From Klebsiella pneumoniae (GTDB lineage: Bacteria > Pseudomonadota > Gammaproteobacteria > Enterobacterales > Enterobacteriaceae), in the NCBI RefSeq assembly GCF_000742135.1, contig NZ_KN046818.1:2338600-2402599 (forward strand): DNA of 64,000 nucleotides, written 5' to 3'. Each line of letters begins with the position of its first letter. Position 1 is the first letter of the stretch. This document shows, one piece after another, positions 9,861-18,180 of the stretch. The position numbers were made by a program, and so were the translations under genes. Under the pieces are notes generated by a model. It did no database searches and was not told where the DNA came from. It was given only the letters and a program-made list of their open reading frames with translations.

Positions 9861-10808
9861 TGCCTCCATACTGAACGATGCGTTATCGGCTTTATCGCCC
9901 CGTCGCTTATTCAGAATGCTCAGTTGCAGGAAGCCGCAGGACTCGGCTATGTCCCTAATCTGCAGGCACGTAATCTGGCGTCGGTCCATTCCGATCTTAT
10001 TCTCGCCTTCGTTCCCACCTTCTCTTCGCCGGGTTTTTTGCCGGTCTCTGAAGCGCTGCAAAAAGTGCTGACCGAACGCGGATATACCATGATGTTTATG
10101 GAATCCGGGCATGACGGTCAAAGTGAACAAAAGACGTTTGAAAAAATGCTCGCCTATAACCCGGCGGCCATTATTCAGTTCAATATCGATACCATTGAGA
10201 GCTGCACCCAGTTGCTGGCCAACGTGGATGTTCCTATTCTGGAAATTGGCGCGCTAAATACCCACCCTGTGGGTATGTGCATCGGCGTGGATTACGGTAA
10301 GGCCGTAAAACAGATCGTGACTCATCTGGCCGACGCCTCATTAAAAAACATCGCACTGCTCTGTACCCCGGCTAATAACACATTGTTTCGCCAGTTGCTG
10401 AGCGGTTGGAATACGGCGATGCTCGCTCTGAACCGCTCCCCGCACCGGGTGGTAACCACGCATTTGCCATCCACCATCGCCACAGGCGTCAATATATTCA
10501 TGGATATGATGATTACCTGGGGCGATCTGGATGCGTTAATTTGCACGTCGGATGAAATGGCCTGTGGATGTATGATGGCCTGCCACAGTGCCGGCATCAA
10601 GGTGCCCAATACCGTAGCCATTGCGAGTTTAGGCGGAGGAGTGTTATCGACGGTCTGTTCCCCTGCCCTGACAACCGTTGAGTTTCCCTGGCATGACATT
10701 GGGGTGAAAGCCGGTAAAGCCCTTCTCGAACTGCTTAACGATAAGCCTGGTGAAAAGTTCATTGAAATTCCGTCAGTGCTCAAAGTCCGGGCCAGTACCG
10801 CGGCATGA
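9861..10808 (+). pseudogene. LacI/GntR-type regulator lacking its DNA-binding head
   Basis: About 300 codons encode the hinge and effector domain of a LacI-family regulator like the gluconate repressor. The frame begins in poorly matching sequence and reaches family similarity at EAAGLGYVPNLQARNLAS, which is normally near residue 50. It continues through a complete ligand-binding domain with DALICTSDEMACG and VPNTVAIASLGGG. The helix-turn-helix of about 45 residues is missing and a TAG lies at 9858-9860. The only start codon in the right place is a TTG at 9924 without a good ribosome site. It follows the LysR gene by a few bases, consistent with a deletion joint. Confidence 0.78.
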
Positions 10809-11395
10809 ACTTAGTATAGGGCGATAAGGCTTCCCCTATCTAGTATCTGTGTGTGGTAGCCAGGCTTTCTACCAGGAAGAATGTCTCTCTGCGAGAGTCC
10901 ATACAATAAATGCCCAGCTCATAAAGCAAAAAATAGTCGGGACAGTAGCGTTTTTTCGCTACTAAGCGGGTAAACCGCCAGCCTCATTTCCCGTTTATCT
11001 TGCCAGCCGCCCCAGGCGGTGATTTCGTAGCCTCGACCCGCCTGGGCGGCTTTGCACTGAAGTCCGTCTAGCGCCAGTCCAGGGTATACGATGTCTCCTA
11101 AGCCAGTTAGCAGGCAAAGCGCACCGCAATAATTCATTTGCACCGCCCTGGTGCCGCACATTCACCATGCCGCCCCCCGTCAGACATACCCTCATTACAT
11201 TAACCACTTGAATATAAAAACTTATTTTATATGGCACGTTTAATGCTCTTCGCTTGTATACCGCAATGTGGACAAGAACGTATGCCATATGGCCACAACA
11301 GGTCGCCAGTCTGCGGTCGCAACCTTCCCCTTTCTGTGAGGCATCCAGGGTGGATGCGTTTCACGGAAGCCTGCTTACTGAAAACGGAGAACAAC
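10809..11395. other. Gene-poor stretch with two strong hairpins
   Basis: No secure gene lies here. A hairpin with a 7-bp stem (AGTAGCG/CGCTACT, T6 loop) is at 10944-10963. A longer inverted repeat pairs AGCCGCCCCAGGCGG at 11005-11019 with CCGCCTGGGCGGCT at 11038-11051, one base being bulged. A short leftward frame, 11137 down to 10919, contains LLTGLGDIVYPGLALDG. This faintly recalls YceK-type lipoproteins, but the lipobox Cys is replaced by Leu, so it could be a decayed small gene. Confidence 0.45.
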
Positions 11396-12648
11396 ATGAC
11401 GACACTCAGTGAACCGTTGGTTACCCCGAAATATGGCAAATGGCGCCAGCTGGTGCTGGGTTTGATCTGTATGGCCGCCATTTCCAGTCCGCAATATGTC
11501 TGGACGCTGTTGACAAAACCCCTGGCCGCTAAACTGGGCGTGGGTTTGCCAGAATTGCAGGTGACCTTCTCCCTGCTGATCATCCTGCAGACCTTCTTTT
11601 CCCCTTTTCAGGGGCGGTTAGTGGAAAAATTTGGCCCACGGCGGCTGATCGCTATTGGCACGGTGATGGCGGGAATGAGCTGGGTGCTTTCCGCGCAGGT
11701 GAATGGCCTGGCAACGCTCTGGCTGGTTTATGGCTGCATGGGCGGCCTCGGGACCGGGATCGTCTACATCGGCGTTGTCGGCCTGATGGTCAAATGGTTC
11801 CCACAGCAGCGGGGATTTGCCGCCGGCGCGGTGGCGGCGGGCTACGGGATGGGGGCCATCATAACCACCTTCCCCATCTCCCTGTCGCTGACCACTAACG
11901 GCCTTGAACACACGATGGCGACTTTCGGGATCCTTTTCGCCCTCGTCGGCTTCCTCGCCAGTCAGGGGCTGAAGCTGCCGCCGCCCGCTGTCTCCCAGCC
12001 CGTCAGTCAGACGGTGGCGCAGAGCAGCAGATCGTTTACTTCCCGGGAAATGCTGCGCCAGCCGCTGTTCTGGCTGATGTTCGCCATGATGGCGATGATG
12101 TCGACTTCCGGGCTGATGGTCACTTCGCAGATGGCGGTGTTCGCCGAGGATTTCGGCATTAGCCAGGCGGTGGTGTTTGGCATGCGCTGCCGTTGGCGTT
12201 AACGATAGACCGCTTCACCAACGGATTGACCCGGCCGCTGTTTGGCTTTATTTCCGACCGCTTCGGCCGCGAGCAAACCATGTTTATCGCCTTTGCGCTG
12301 GAAGGCGTGGCGATGATGCTCTGGCTGGCGTGCCGGGAAGATCCGCTGCTGTTTGTCCTGCTCTCCGGGGTGGTGTTCTTTGGCTGGGGGGAGATCTTCT
12401 CTCTCTTCCCGTCGACACTCACCGATACGTTCGGCAGCGAGCATGCCGCCAGCAACTATGGCTGGCTGTATATTTCGCAGGGCATCGGGTCAATCTTTGG
12501 CGGTCCGCTGGCGGCACTGCTCTATCAGCACACTCACGGCTGGCATGTGGTCTTCAGCTGCGCGATTGGCCTTGATTTTGTCACCGCCGCCCTCGCGCTG
12601 TGGGTGCTAAAACCGTGGCGCGCGCGCTTTATCCGCCAGCATAGCTAA
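11396..12648 (+). pseudogene. Oxalate/formate-type MFS antiporter, frameshifted
   Basis: This is an OxlT-like major facilitator broken by a one-base deletion. The first frame (11396-12202) covers the first seven or so membrane helices, from MTTLSEPLVTPKYGKWRQL past FGPRRLIAIGTVMAG to VVFGM. There, ATGCGCTGCCG stands where ATGGCGCTGCCG is needed, one G missing near 12183. The other frame carries on in register with LALTIDRFTNG, GFISDRFGRE and GWLYISQGIGS to a normal C-terminus at 12648. The total would be 417 residues, the usual family length. The start has a GGAGA site. It is either a young pseudogene or a sequencing error; transport of oxalate or a similar carboxylate is inferred from the family. 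Confidence 0.85.
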
Positions 12649-12662
12649 TCGTCCGCCGGGCA

Positions 12663-12687
12663 GAAGTGACGGCTCGCCCGTCACTTC
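12663..12687. terminator. Convergent hairpin terminator-like element
   Basis: A perfect 10-bp stem (GAAGTGACGG with CCGTCACTTC, five-base loop) lies between the converging MFS and acetyltransferase genes and touches the stop of the latter. It could end transcripts from both sides, although T-runs are lacking. Confidence 0.5.
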
Positions 12688-13222
12688 ACTGATATTCGCT
12701 ACGCAACAGCGCATACAGGTACTCATCGCCCCACTCGCCTTTAAAAAAGATATTCTGCCGGTAATGCGCCTCGCGACGAAAGCCCAGCCCTTCCAGGAGT
12801 TTGATCGCGCCGGTATTGCGGGTGTCTACCACCGCTGTCAGCCGGTGGTGGGCTAACTGTTCAAAGAGTAAGGCCATCACCGCCCGCATGGCTTCCCGGG
12901 CATACCCCTGATGCTGATACGCAGGGGAAAAGGTCATCCCCAGCTCGGCTTGTCTGCCGTGATCTAAGAAGTGGATCCCCACATCTCCCGCCAGCGCACC
13001 GTTGGCCTGAATCTCTACGGCAAGCTGGAACCAGCTCTCATCCTCAGCAAAGGCCTGCGAACGCTGTTGTTCATAGAAGGCTGTCGCCTCTGTCATGCCG
13101 TAGTGGGTCCAGCTCTGAAAGCGGGCCACCTCCGGCAGATTGCGATAATGGCTGAAAGACGGCAGATCTTCCGTTCTGAACCGGCGCAGCAGCAGCCGGG
13201 GCGTGGTCAGGGGTAATTTCAT
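12686..13222 (-). CDS. GNAT N-acetyltransferase, RimJ/RimL type
   Basis: This 178-residue acetyltransferase has the start MKLPLTTPRLLLRRF typical of RimJ/RimL-like enzymes. The acetyl-CoA loop is in FSPAYQHQGYAREAMRAV, followed by DTRNTGAIKLLEGLGFRRE. I chose the ATG at 13222 because it begins the family motif and follows a purine-rich AGAAGAGAAG; an upstream ATG at 13309 would add unrelated residues. Its substrate could be an amino group on a protein or small molecule. It is convergent with the broken antiporter and has no obvious operon partner. Confidence 0.88.
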   Translation of the reverse strand: MKLPLTTPRLLLRRFRTEDLPSFSHYRNLPEVARFQSWTHYGMTEATAFYEQQRSQAFAEDESWFQLAVEIQANGALAGDVGIHFLDHGRQAELGMTFSPAYQHQGYAREAMRAVMALLFEQLAHHRLTAVVDTRNTGAIKLLEGLGFRREAHYRQNIFFKGEWGDEYLYALLRSEYQ

Positions 13223-13334
13223 CTCTTCTCTTCTTCTTAATGAGACGGGCAATGGCGGGGCCATCTTAACCTGCGCAGCCTCAACCCAGCCATCGCACTT
13301 CCTTGTCAATTTAATATAAAGTTAAATTTCGATA

Positions 13335-13523
13335 TTAAAATTTCACAAACCGATAAAACATTACAATAACAAATACGAAAAACAGGGGAACAAGCCAGAG
13401 AGGCGTCTCTGGAAAAAAGAGCCCTTGCGCCACGGCGAAGAGGATGGTCAGTACAGCAGGGCCATAAGATGAAATTAACGACCTGAATATTCTTCGCAGC
13501 AATCTTTTAATAAGATTCATCAT
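13335..13523 (-). CDS. Small two-helix membrane protein, hypothetical
   Basis: This 62-residue frame has a basic N-terminus (IKRLLRRIFRSL) followed by two hydrophobic segments, roughly residues 19-36 and 42-58, and a short basic tail ending FVKF. The composition and lysine/arginine placement fit a small inner-membrane protein. I do not recognise a family. It lies between the acetyltransferase and the TetR gene, in DNA that is AT-richer than its neighbours. Confidence 0.5.
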   Translation of the reverse strand: MMNLIKRLLRRIFRSLISSYGPAVLTILFAVAQGLFFPETPLWLVPLFFVFVIVMFYRFVKF

Positions 13524-13861
13524 AGTTATCGGATCATCCTGGTAATGATGTCTGTAATACCCTCATTCGATGCCTGTCCTGCTGTAACCGTCTCAGACTT
13601 CAGAAATAATGCCTATCAGAAAGTACATCATTCACAGCTTATGTGTATAAAGGTCCGAATAATACGCCGGTTCAGAAACATAAGGACATGACTTGTGTAT
13701 GTCTACGCAATCTTGTTTTTATTGGGGGAACCGACGCCGCATAAACCGCGGCTGATTTACTTTTTGCCCGTCTGGCGGCAAGATCCGGCATAATGCACCG
13801 CTGTCGCAGGACGGCCGTGTCACCGGCAATCGTGACAGCGAACCATTCGACAGGAAAACGC

Positions 13862-14440
13862 ATGAAGCCAAAACAAGCGGACATTCTCCGCCACGCCAGC
13901 ACGCTTTTTAATCGCGAAGGATATCAGTCGCCCAGCATCGAGCGGATTGCTGAACATGCTGGCATCTCCAAAATGACCTTCTACCGCTATTACGCCGATA
14001 AAGAGGCGCTCATTCTGGCTATCCTCAAGCAGAAAGAGAGCGAATTTATGCAGGATTTGGCGCAGATCACCGCGGATAAAGCCAGCGCGCGGGAAAAGCT
14101 GTTTGCCGTGTTCGACTATTATCATCGCTGGTTTACCTGCGAAACGTTCCACGGCTGCATGTTTACCCGCGCGCTGTTTGAATATGGCGCGTCATCGCCG
14201 GCGATCCGGGAGCAGTGTTCCCGCTTCAAGTCGCTCCTCTGGCAGTTCTTCCGCGATATTCTCCTGCTGGTGTTAAAACCAGAGCCTGCCGAGCGGGTCG
14301 CCATGATGATGGTGATGCTCATCGATGGCGCTATCGCCGCCCAGCAGGCCGAGTCCGCCGAATGTCGGGAGATCCCGCCGGGGATGACCGCCTGGAGCGC
14401 GGCCAAAGCGCTTATTTACTCAGAAGGCGGTACGCTGTGA
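13862..14440 (+). CDS. TetR/AcrR-family transcriptional regulator
   Basis: This 192-residue repressor has its helix-turn-helix at residues 8-50 (HASTLFNREGYQSPS, then IERIAEHAGISKMTFYRYYADKE). The C-terminal ligand domain contains WFTCETFHGCMFTRALFEYG, typical of a TetR group near oxidative or exporter genes. The start at 13862 is chosen over an earlier GTG-type frame because it begins directly before the domain. Its last 25 bases overlap the converging haem-oxygenase-like gene. A 17-bp palindrome upstream of that gene, at 15542-15558, is the best candidate operator. Confidence 0.88.
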   Translation: MKPKQADILRHASTLFNREGYQSPSIERIAEHAGISKMTFYRYYADKEALILAILKQKESEFMQDLAQITADKASAREKLFAVFDYYHRWFTCETFHGCMFTRALFEYGASSPAIREQCSRFKSLLWQFFRDILLLVLKPEPAERVAMMMVMLIDGAIAAQQAESAECREIPPGMTAWSAAKALIYSEGGTL

Positions 14441-15516
14441 GATGATAAGCTGCCGCCCAGCGACTGCAGGGCCGCCAGCAGACCATCATAGTAATCGTTG
14501 CAGGTTTGCAGACGCAGCGCGGCGCCAAAGAAGACCTCCTCCATAGCCGCCGGATGTTTTTTGCCAATCGGCACAATCACATTGTTCAGCCAGCCATCCG
14601 CATGACCGATGTCGACCGTGATATGTTCGGCATAGTAATGCACGTCGCGCTCGGAAAGCCCAATCCGCCGACAGCCCGCCACCAGTTTTTCATACTGCGG
14701 CGGGTCGAGCAGCTCGGTCATGGCCATCACGCCCAGTGATTTGTAGTAATGCTGACGGTTTACGCCGCCCAGCATAAAGGCGTTATACCCGGCCAGCCCC
14801 TGCCACTCGTACAAATGGGCAAAATGATTGTCCGGTAAGGCGATATTTCGCCGCTTCAGTAAATCCTTATACAGATTAACGTGGGTGATCTCGGTGCTGC
14901 CCTGGCCTATCTCATCCCACAGATTTTGCGCAATCTCAGCGCGGGTTTCCGGCAGCGAGCCCACCAGCCCCATCGCCACCAGATCGAAGAAAAGCAGATT
15001 GAGGGCGCTGTCGCTTTTGAAGAAATAGTCGATTTGCGCCGCAGAGGCCTCGCTGGCAAGGAAATCGAACAGCGGATGATGAGACGCCGGGTGCTGCTGG
15101 CATAAGGCGCGCAGTTCGTCGACGATATTGCCGGCGTTAAGCATTGGTCTCTGGTGGTGGAAGCGTTTGCTTTCCGCCCGCAGCCACTCAGACTCGATGT
15201 AATTTCTGATCCCGGAAAGCAGCGGATGAAACTGATTGGCAGCCGCTGGCGAGAGCGGGTCGGCAAGCCAGGACTGATAAAGAATGAACAGCGCGTGGTG
15301 CGCACGCTTTTTGGCCTGTGGATCGTCAGCGGAGAAGGCGCGGATGCAGGTATTCTCAGTGAGATGCCAGGCTCTGTCGGCCACCAGCGGGTTGGCCGTC
15401 AGCTTCAGCGACAGCGCGTTGCTGTGCAGAAGCTGGTCAATTAACTCATCCAGCGCCAGCCTGGCCATCACCGCGGTCTGGTCGCTTCCAATCACCCCAT
15501 TATCTGTGTTACGCAT
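14416..15516 (-). CDS. Iron-containing redox enzyme, haem-oxygenase-like (HDO) fold
   Basis: This 366-residue protein matches the Haem_oxygenas_2 type of iron-containing redox enzymes. Likely metal ligands are in LWDEIGQGSTEITHVNLY (Glu202 or Glu209, His212) and YYAEHITVDIGHADGWL (His298, Asp302, His305). Other members of this fold use a di-iron centre to oxidise amines or fatty acids, or to cleave C-C bonds. The N-terminal 110 residues are less conserved. It sits between a TetR gene, which it overlaps tail to tail, and a divergent EamA exporter, with a perfect palindrome in its promoter. The reaction is unknown. This is the least characterised enzyme of the window. Confidence 0.82.
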   Translation of the reverse strand: MRNTDNGVIGSDQTAVMARLALDELIDQLLHSNALSLKLTANPLVADRAWHLTENTCIRAFSADDPQAKKRAHHALFILYQSWLADPLSPAAANQFHPLLSGIRNYIESEWLRAESKRFHHQRPMLNAGNIVDELRALCQQHPASHHPLFDFLASEASAAQIDYFFKSDSALNLLFFDLVAMGLVGSLPETRAEIAQNLWDEIGQGSTEITHVNLYKDLLKRRNIALPDNHFAHLYEWQGLAGYNAFMLGGVNRQHYYKSLGVMAMTELLDPPQYEKLVAGCRRIGLSERDVHYYAEHITVDIGHADGWLNNVIVPIGKKHPAAMEEVFFGAALRLQTCNDYYDGLLAALQSLGGSLSSHSVPPSE

Positions 15517-15541
15517 GATTTATCCCTGTGAAATACATGGC

Positions 15542-15558
15542 TACTATACGGTATAGTA
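15542..15558. promoter_or_regulatory. 17-bp perfect palindrome, candidate TetR operator
   Basis: TACTATAC-G-GTATAGTA is an exact inverted repeat located 26-42 bp upstream of the HDO-type gene and about 160 bp before the EamA gene. Size and symmetry fit a TetR-dimer operator. The regulator would be the TetR protein encoded at 13862-14440. Binding is inferred. Confidence 0.65.
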
Positions 15559-15717
15559 CCGTCCATAATGCGGCAACGTAAATTTCACACGTGTTGTCAA
15601 TTTACTGTTTATTAAAGAATTTAAATGAATACAATAAAAACCACTAAAATATTATTGATATTATAAAAACAATAACATTACCATTCAGTACAGTGACAAA
15701 CGACACAAGGAATCATC

Positions 15718-16632
15718 ATGCCTTATCTGTTACTGACGCTGGCGGCTCTGTTCTGGGGCGGGAATTATGTTGTCGGGCACGTGCTGGTGCAGGGCGTGGA
15801 TCCGATCCTGATGACCGAAGCGCGCTGGGCGCTGACGGCGCTGCTGCTGGGCCTGCTCTACCGACGGCAAATCGCCGGCAGTCGCCACCTGCTGCGGGCA
15901 AACGCGCCAGCGGTGGTGGTGCTAACCCTCTGCGGCCAGGTCAGTTTCCCGCTCACGCTCTATATTGGCCTGCAAACCACCTCCGCGCTCAACGCCGCCA
16001 TCTATATGTCCGCCACGCCGAGCATGGTACTGTTGATTAACCGACTATTTTTCCGCGATCCGGTATCAGGGCGTAACTGGCTCGGAGTGGCTTTTAGCAC
16101 CCTCGGCGTGATGATCCTCTTATTTCAGGGAAATCCGCTGCACGCCGCCTCTCTGCACACCTTTGCCATCGGCGACCTGTGGGCGATGGGGTCGGCGCTG
16201 AGCTGGGCGCTCTACTGTTCGCTGTTACGTCTGAAGGACCGCCGAATCCCGGCGAATGGCTTTGTCGCCGTCAGCTCGCTGCTCGGCGCCCTGATCCTGG
16301 TGCCAATCGTCATCTTCTGGCTGATGCGCCACCCGGCGCAGGACTGGGCAGCCTGGCGCGAGCCGTTTTTCCTCAGCGGCCTGGCGTATCTGGTAATTTT
16401 CCCATCGTGGCTGGCATACCTGTTCTGGAACAAAGGTATCGCCACCATTGGCGCCACGCGGGGCGAAATTTACACCCACATCATCCCCCTCTCCGGCGGG
16501 GTGTTGAGCATCCTGTTCCTGCATACCCAGCCGCATGCCTGGCATCTGTTTAGCGCGCTGTTCATCATGGTGGGGATTGGGATCTGCTCGCTGGAGAAAC
16601 GCCAGGCGGCGTCTATTCGTCTGCGTGACTAA
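15718..16632 (+). CDS. EamA/DMT-superfamily transporter
   Basis: This 304-residue inner-membrane protein has ten predicted helices in two EamA repeats. The first starts LLLTLAALFWGGNYVVGHVL, and the second is around FAIGDLWAMGSALSWALYCSLL. The C-terminus is a basic tail. Such carriers usually export amino acids or metabolites. It is divergent from the HDO-type gene across the palindromic operator, so the two are probably co-regulated and the carrier may move the enzyme's substrate or product. A palindrome-containing, AT-rich 200-bp leader precedes it. Confidence 0.9.
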   Translation: MPYLLLTLAALFWGGNYVVGHVLVQGVDPILMTEARWALTALLLGLLYRRQIAGSRHLLRANAPAVVVLTLCGQVSFPLTLYIGLQTTSALNAAIYMSATPSMVLLINRLFFRDPVSGRNWLGVAFSTLGVMILLFQGNPLHAASLHTFAIGDLWAMGSALSWALYCSLLRLKDRRIPANGFVAVSSLLGALILVPIVIFWLMRHPAQDWAAWREPFFLSGLAYLVIFPSWLAYLFWNKGIATIGATRGEIYTHIIPLSGGVLSILFLHTQPHAWHLFSALFIMVGIGICSLEKRQAASIRLRD

Positions 16633-16639
16633 TGTATGC

Positions 16640-16665
16640 GACCGGGCGCCTGGCCACGCCCGGTC
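16640..16665. terminator. Convergent hairpin between EamA and MFS genes
   Basis: GACCGGGCG pairs with CGCCCGGTC (9 bp, eight-base loop) exactly between two converging genes. It is followed by ACAAAAG rather than T's, so a bidirectional terminator is likely but not ideal. Confidence 0.5.
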
Positions 16666-16672
16666 ACAAAAG

Positions 16673-17905
16673 TTAACGGCTGGTGGAGAGCGGCTGGTGA
16701 TGTCCCGCTCCTGCGGATTGGATCACCCGGCCTTCGCGACCAAAAAAGGTCAGGACGGTAATGACAATCGCCACCGTCCCGGCCACCAGGGCCATTGCCA
16801 GGCCGTAGTTATGCCCATGATGCTGGGCGATTGATGCCTGGAGAGTGGCATTCACCGAAGCCAGCAAATTACCCAGCTGGTAGACGAAGCCGGGCAGCAC
16901 CGCCCGGGTGTTGGCCGGGACCAGTTCATTGAGCCAGGTGGGGATCACCCCCCAGGCCCCCTGGACCATAAACTGCATCAGGAACGCCCCCGCCCCCAGC
17001 GCCAGCGAGCCGCTGGCGAAAGCCCACAGTGGAATGACCGGCAGCGCCAGCAGGGCGGCGATCATAATCGCTTTGCGTCGGCCAATCTTCTCCGACAGCG
17101 AACCGAAGAACACTCCACCAATGATCGAGGCGATGTTATAGCAGACCGCGATGATGCTGACCGTTTTAGGCTCGAAGCCGTGCTGAACTTTCAAAAAGAC
17201 CGGGTAAAGATCCTGCGTCCCGTGAGAGAAGAAGTTGAAAGCCGCCATCAGCACCACCAGGTACAGGCACAGCTTCCAGTGGCTACGCAGTACCGGCAGC
17301 AGGGCCGTACTCTCTTTATTCTGCCTGGCCGCCTGCCAAACCGGAGACTCCTCGACGCAGAAATAGATAAACGGCAGCAGCAGCACCGGCGCGGCGCCAA
17401 TGACAAACATCCCGCGCCAGCCGAGTTGTTCAAACAGCAGCCCATAGGCGACGGCCGCCAGCAAATAGCCGAAGGGGTATCCCGCCTGGAACAGGCCGGA
17501 CATCAGGCCGCGCGAGCGGTCGGGGATCGTCTCCATCGCCAGCGAAGAGGCCACGCCCCAGATCCCGCCCATCGCCACGCCGTACAGCACCCGCAGCAGG
17601 AAAAACAGCATCAACGACGGCGCGGCGGCGGAGAGCAGCTCAAAAGCCGAGAAGAACACAATGTTGAGCATCAGGATTGGTTTGCGACCAAACTTCTCCG
17701 CCGCCCTGCCGAAAATTAGCGCGCCGACGGGCCGCACGGCCAGAGTCAGCAGAATCGCCAGGGTGACCTCCTCAAGGTCGACATGAAACGAGTGGGCGAT
17801 ATCGCTCAGTAAAAAAACTAACAGGAAAAAGTCGAAAGCATCGAGCGTCCAGCTTAAAAAACTGGCTATCGCCGCATTACGCTGTCGTGAGGTCCAGCCG
17901 TGCAT
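16673..17905 (-). CDS. MFS transporter, sialate/carboxylate (SHS-like) type
   Basis: This 410-residue carrier has twelve helices. Its start WTLDAFDFFLLVFLLSDIA and the loop FGRAAEKFGRKPILMLN are typical of the sialic acid/lactate (SHS/NanT-JEN) branch of the major facilitators, as is the repeat FGSLSEKIGRRKA in the second half. It should take up a carboxylate by proton symport. It is divergent from the FAD/NAD(P)-binding gene, with a 14-bp palindrome in the shared promoter. The substrate is unknown. Confidence 0.87.
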   Translation of the reverse strand: MHGWTSRQRNAAIASFLSWTLDAFDFFLLVFLLSDIAHSFHVDLEEVTLAILLTLAVRPVGALIFGRAAEKFGRKPILMLNIVFFSAFELLSAAAPSLMLFFLLRVLYGVAMGGIWGVASSLAMETIPDRSRGLMSGLFQAGYPFGYLLAAVAYGLLFEQLGWRGMFVIGAAPVLLLPFIYFCVEESPVWQAARQNKESTALLPVLRSHWKLCLYLVVLMAAFNFFSHGTQDLYPVFLKVQHGFEPKTVSIIAVCYNIASIIGGVFFGSLSEKIGRRKAIMIAALLALPVIPLWAFASGSLALGAGAFLMQFMVQGAWGVIPTWLNELVPANTRAVLPGFVYQLGNLLASVNATLQASIAQHHGHNYGLAMALVAGTVAIVITVLTFFGREGRVIQSAGAGHHQPLSTSR

Positions 17906-18048
17906 CTTGTCATCCCTATCCCGACGGCATTGCCGGGAGTGTGCGCGGCGTCCAGCAGAGCGAGCTGGGGTTACCGCTTGTGTAAATTGTTTGTATAGAA
18001 AGTTGCTCTTTTGTTAATTACACCCCTTTTACGACAATCGGCAAGTTT

Positions 18049-18062
18049 ATTAGCATGCTAAT
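18049..18062. promoter_or_regulatory. 14-bp palindrome resembling a SlyA/MarR operator
   Basis: ATTAGCATGCTAAT is a perfect palindrome between the divergent MFS and FAD-protein genes. Its core TTAGCATGCTAA differs by one base from the SlyA consensus TTAGCAAGCTAA as I recall it. No MarR gene lies nearby, so a global SlyA-type regulator would have to act here. Confidence 0.5.
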
Positions 18063-18180
18063 TTGTTTCAAATTGCGTGTTCCCCTCACCGGTTCGGTAA
18101 TTTTCGACCAGAATTAAAACTAGGTTCGCTTAAGCGAAGCGTCATCAATGCCGCATCTGCCCACAGGAAGGGAGAGAATC

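Noticed and set aside
11231-11395. N-terminal extension of the antiporter frame
   Set aside because: The family start is MTTLSEPLV at 11396 with a GGAGA site; the extension has unrelated residues.
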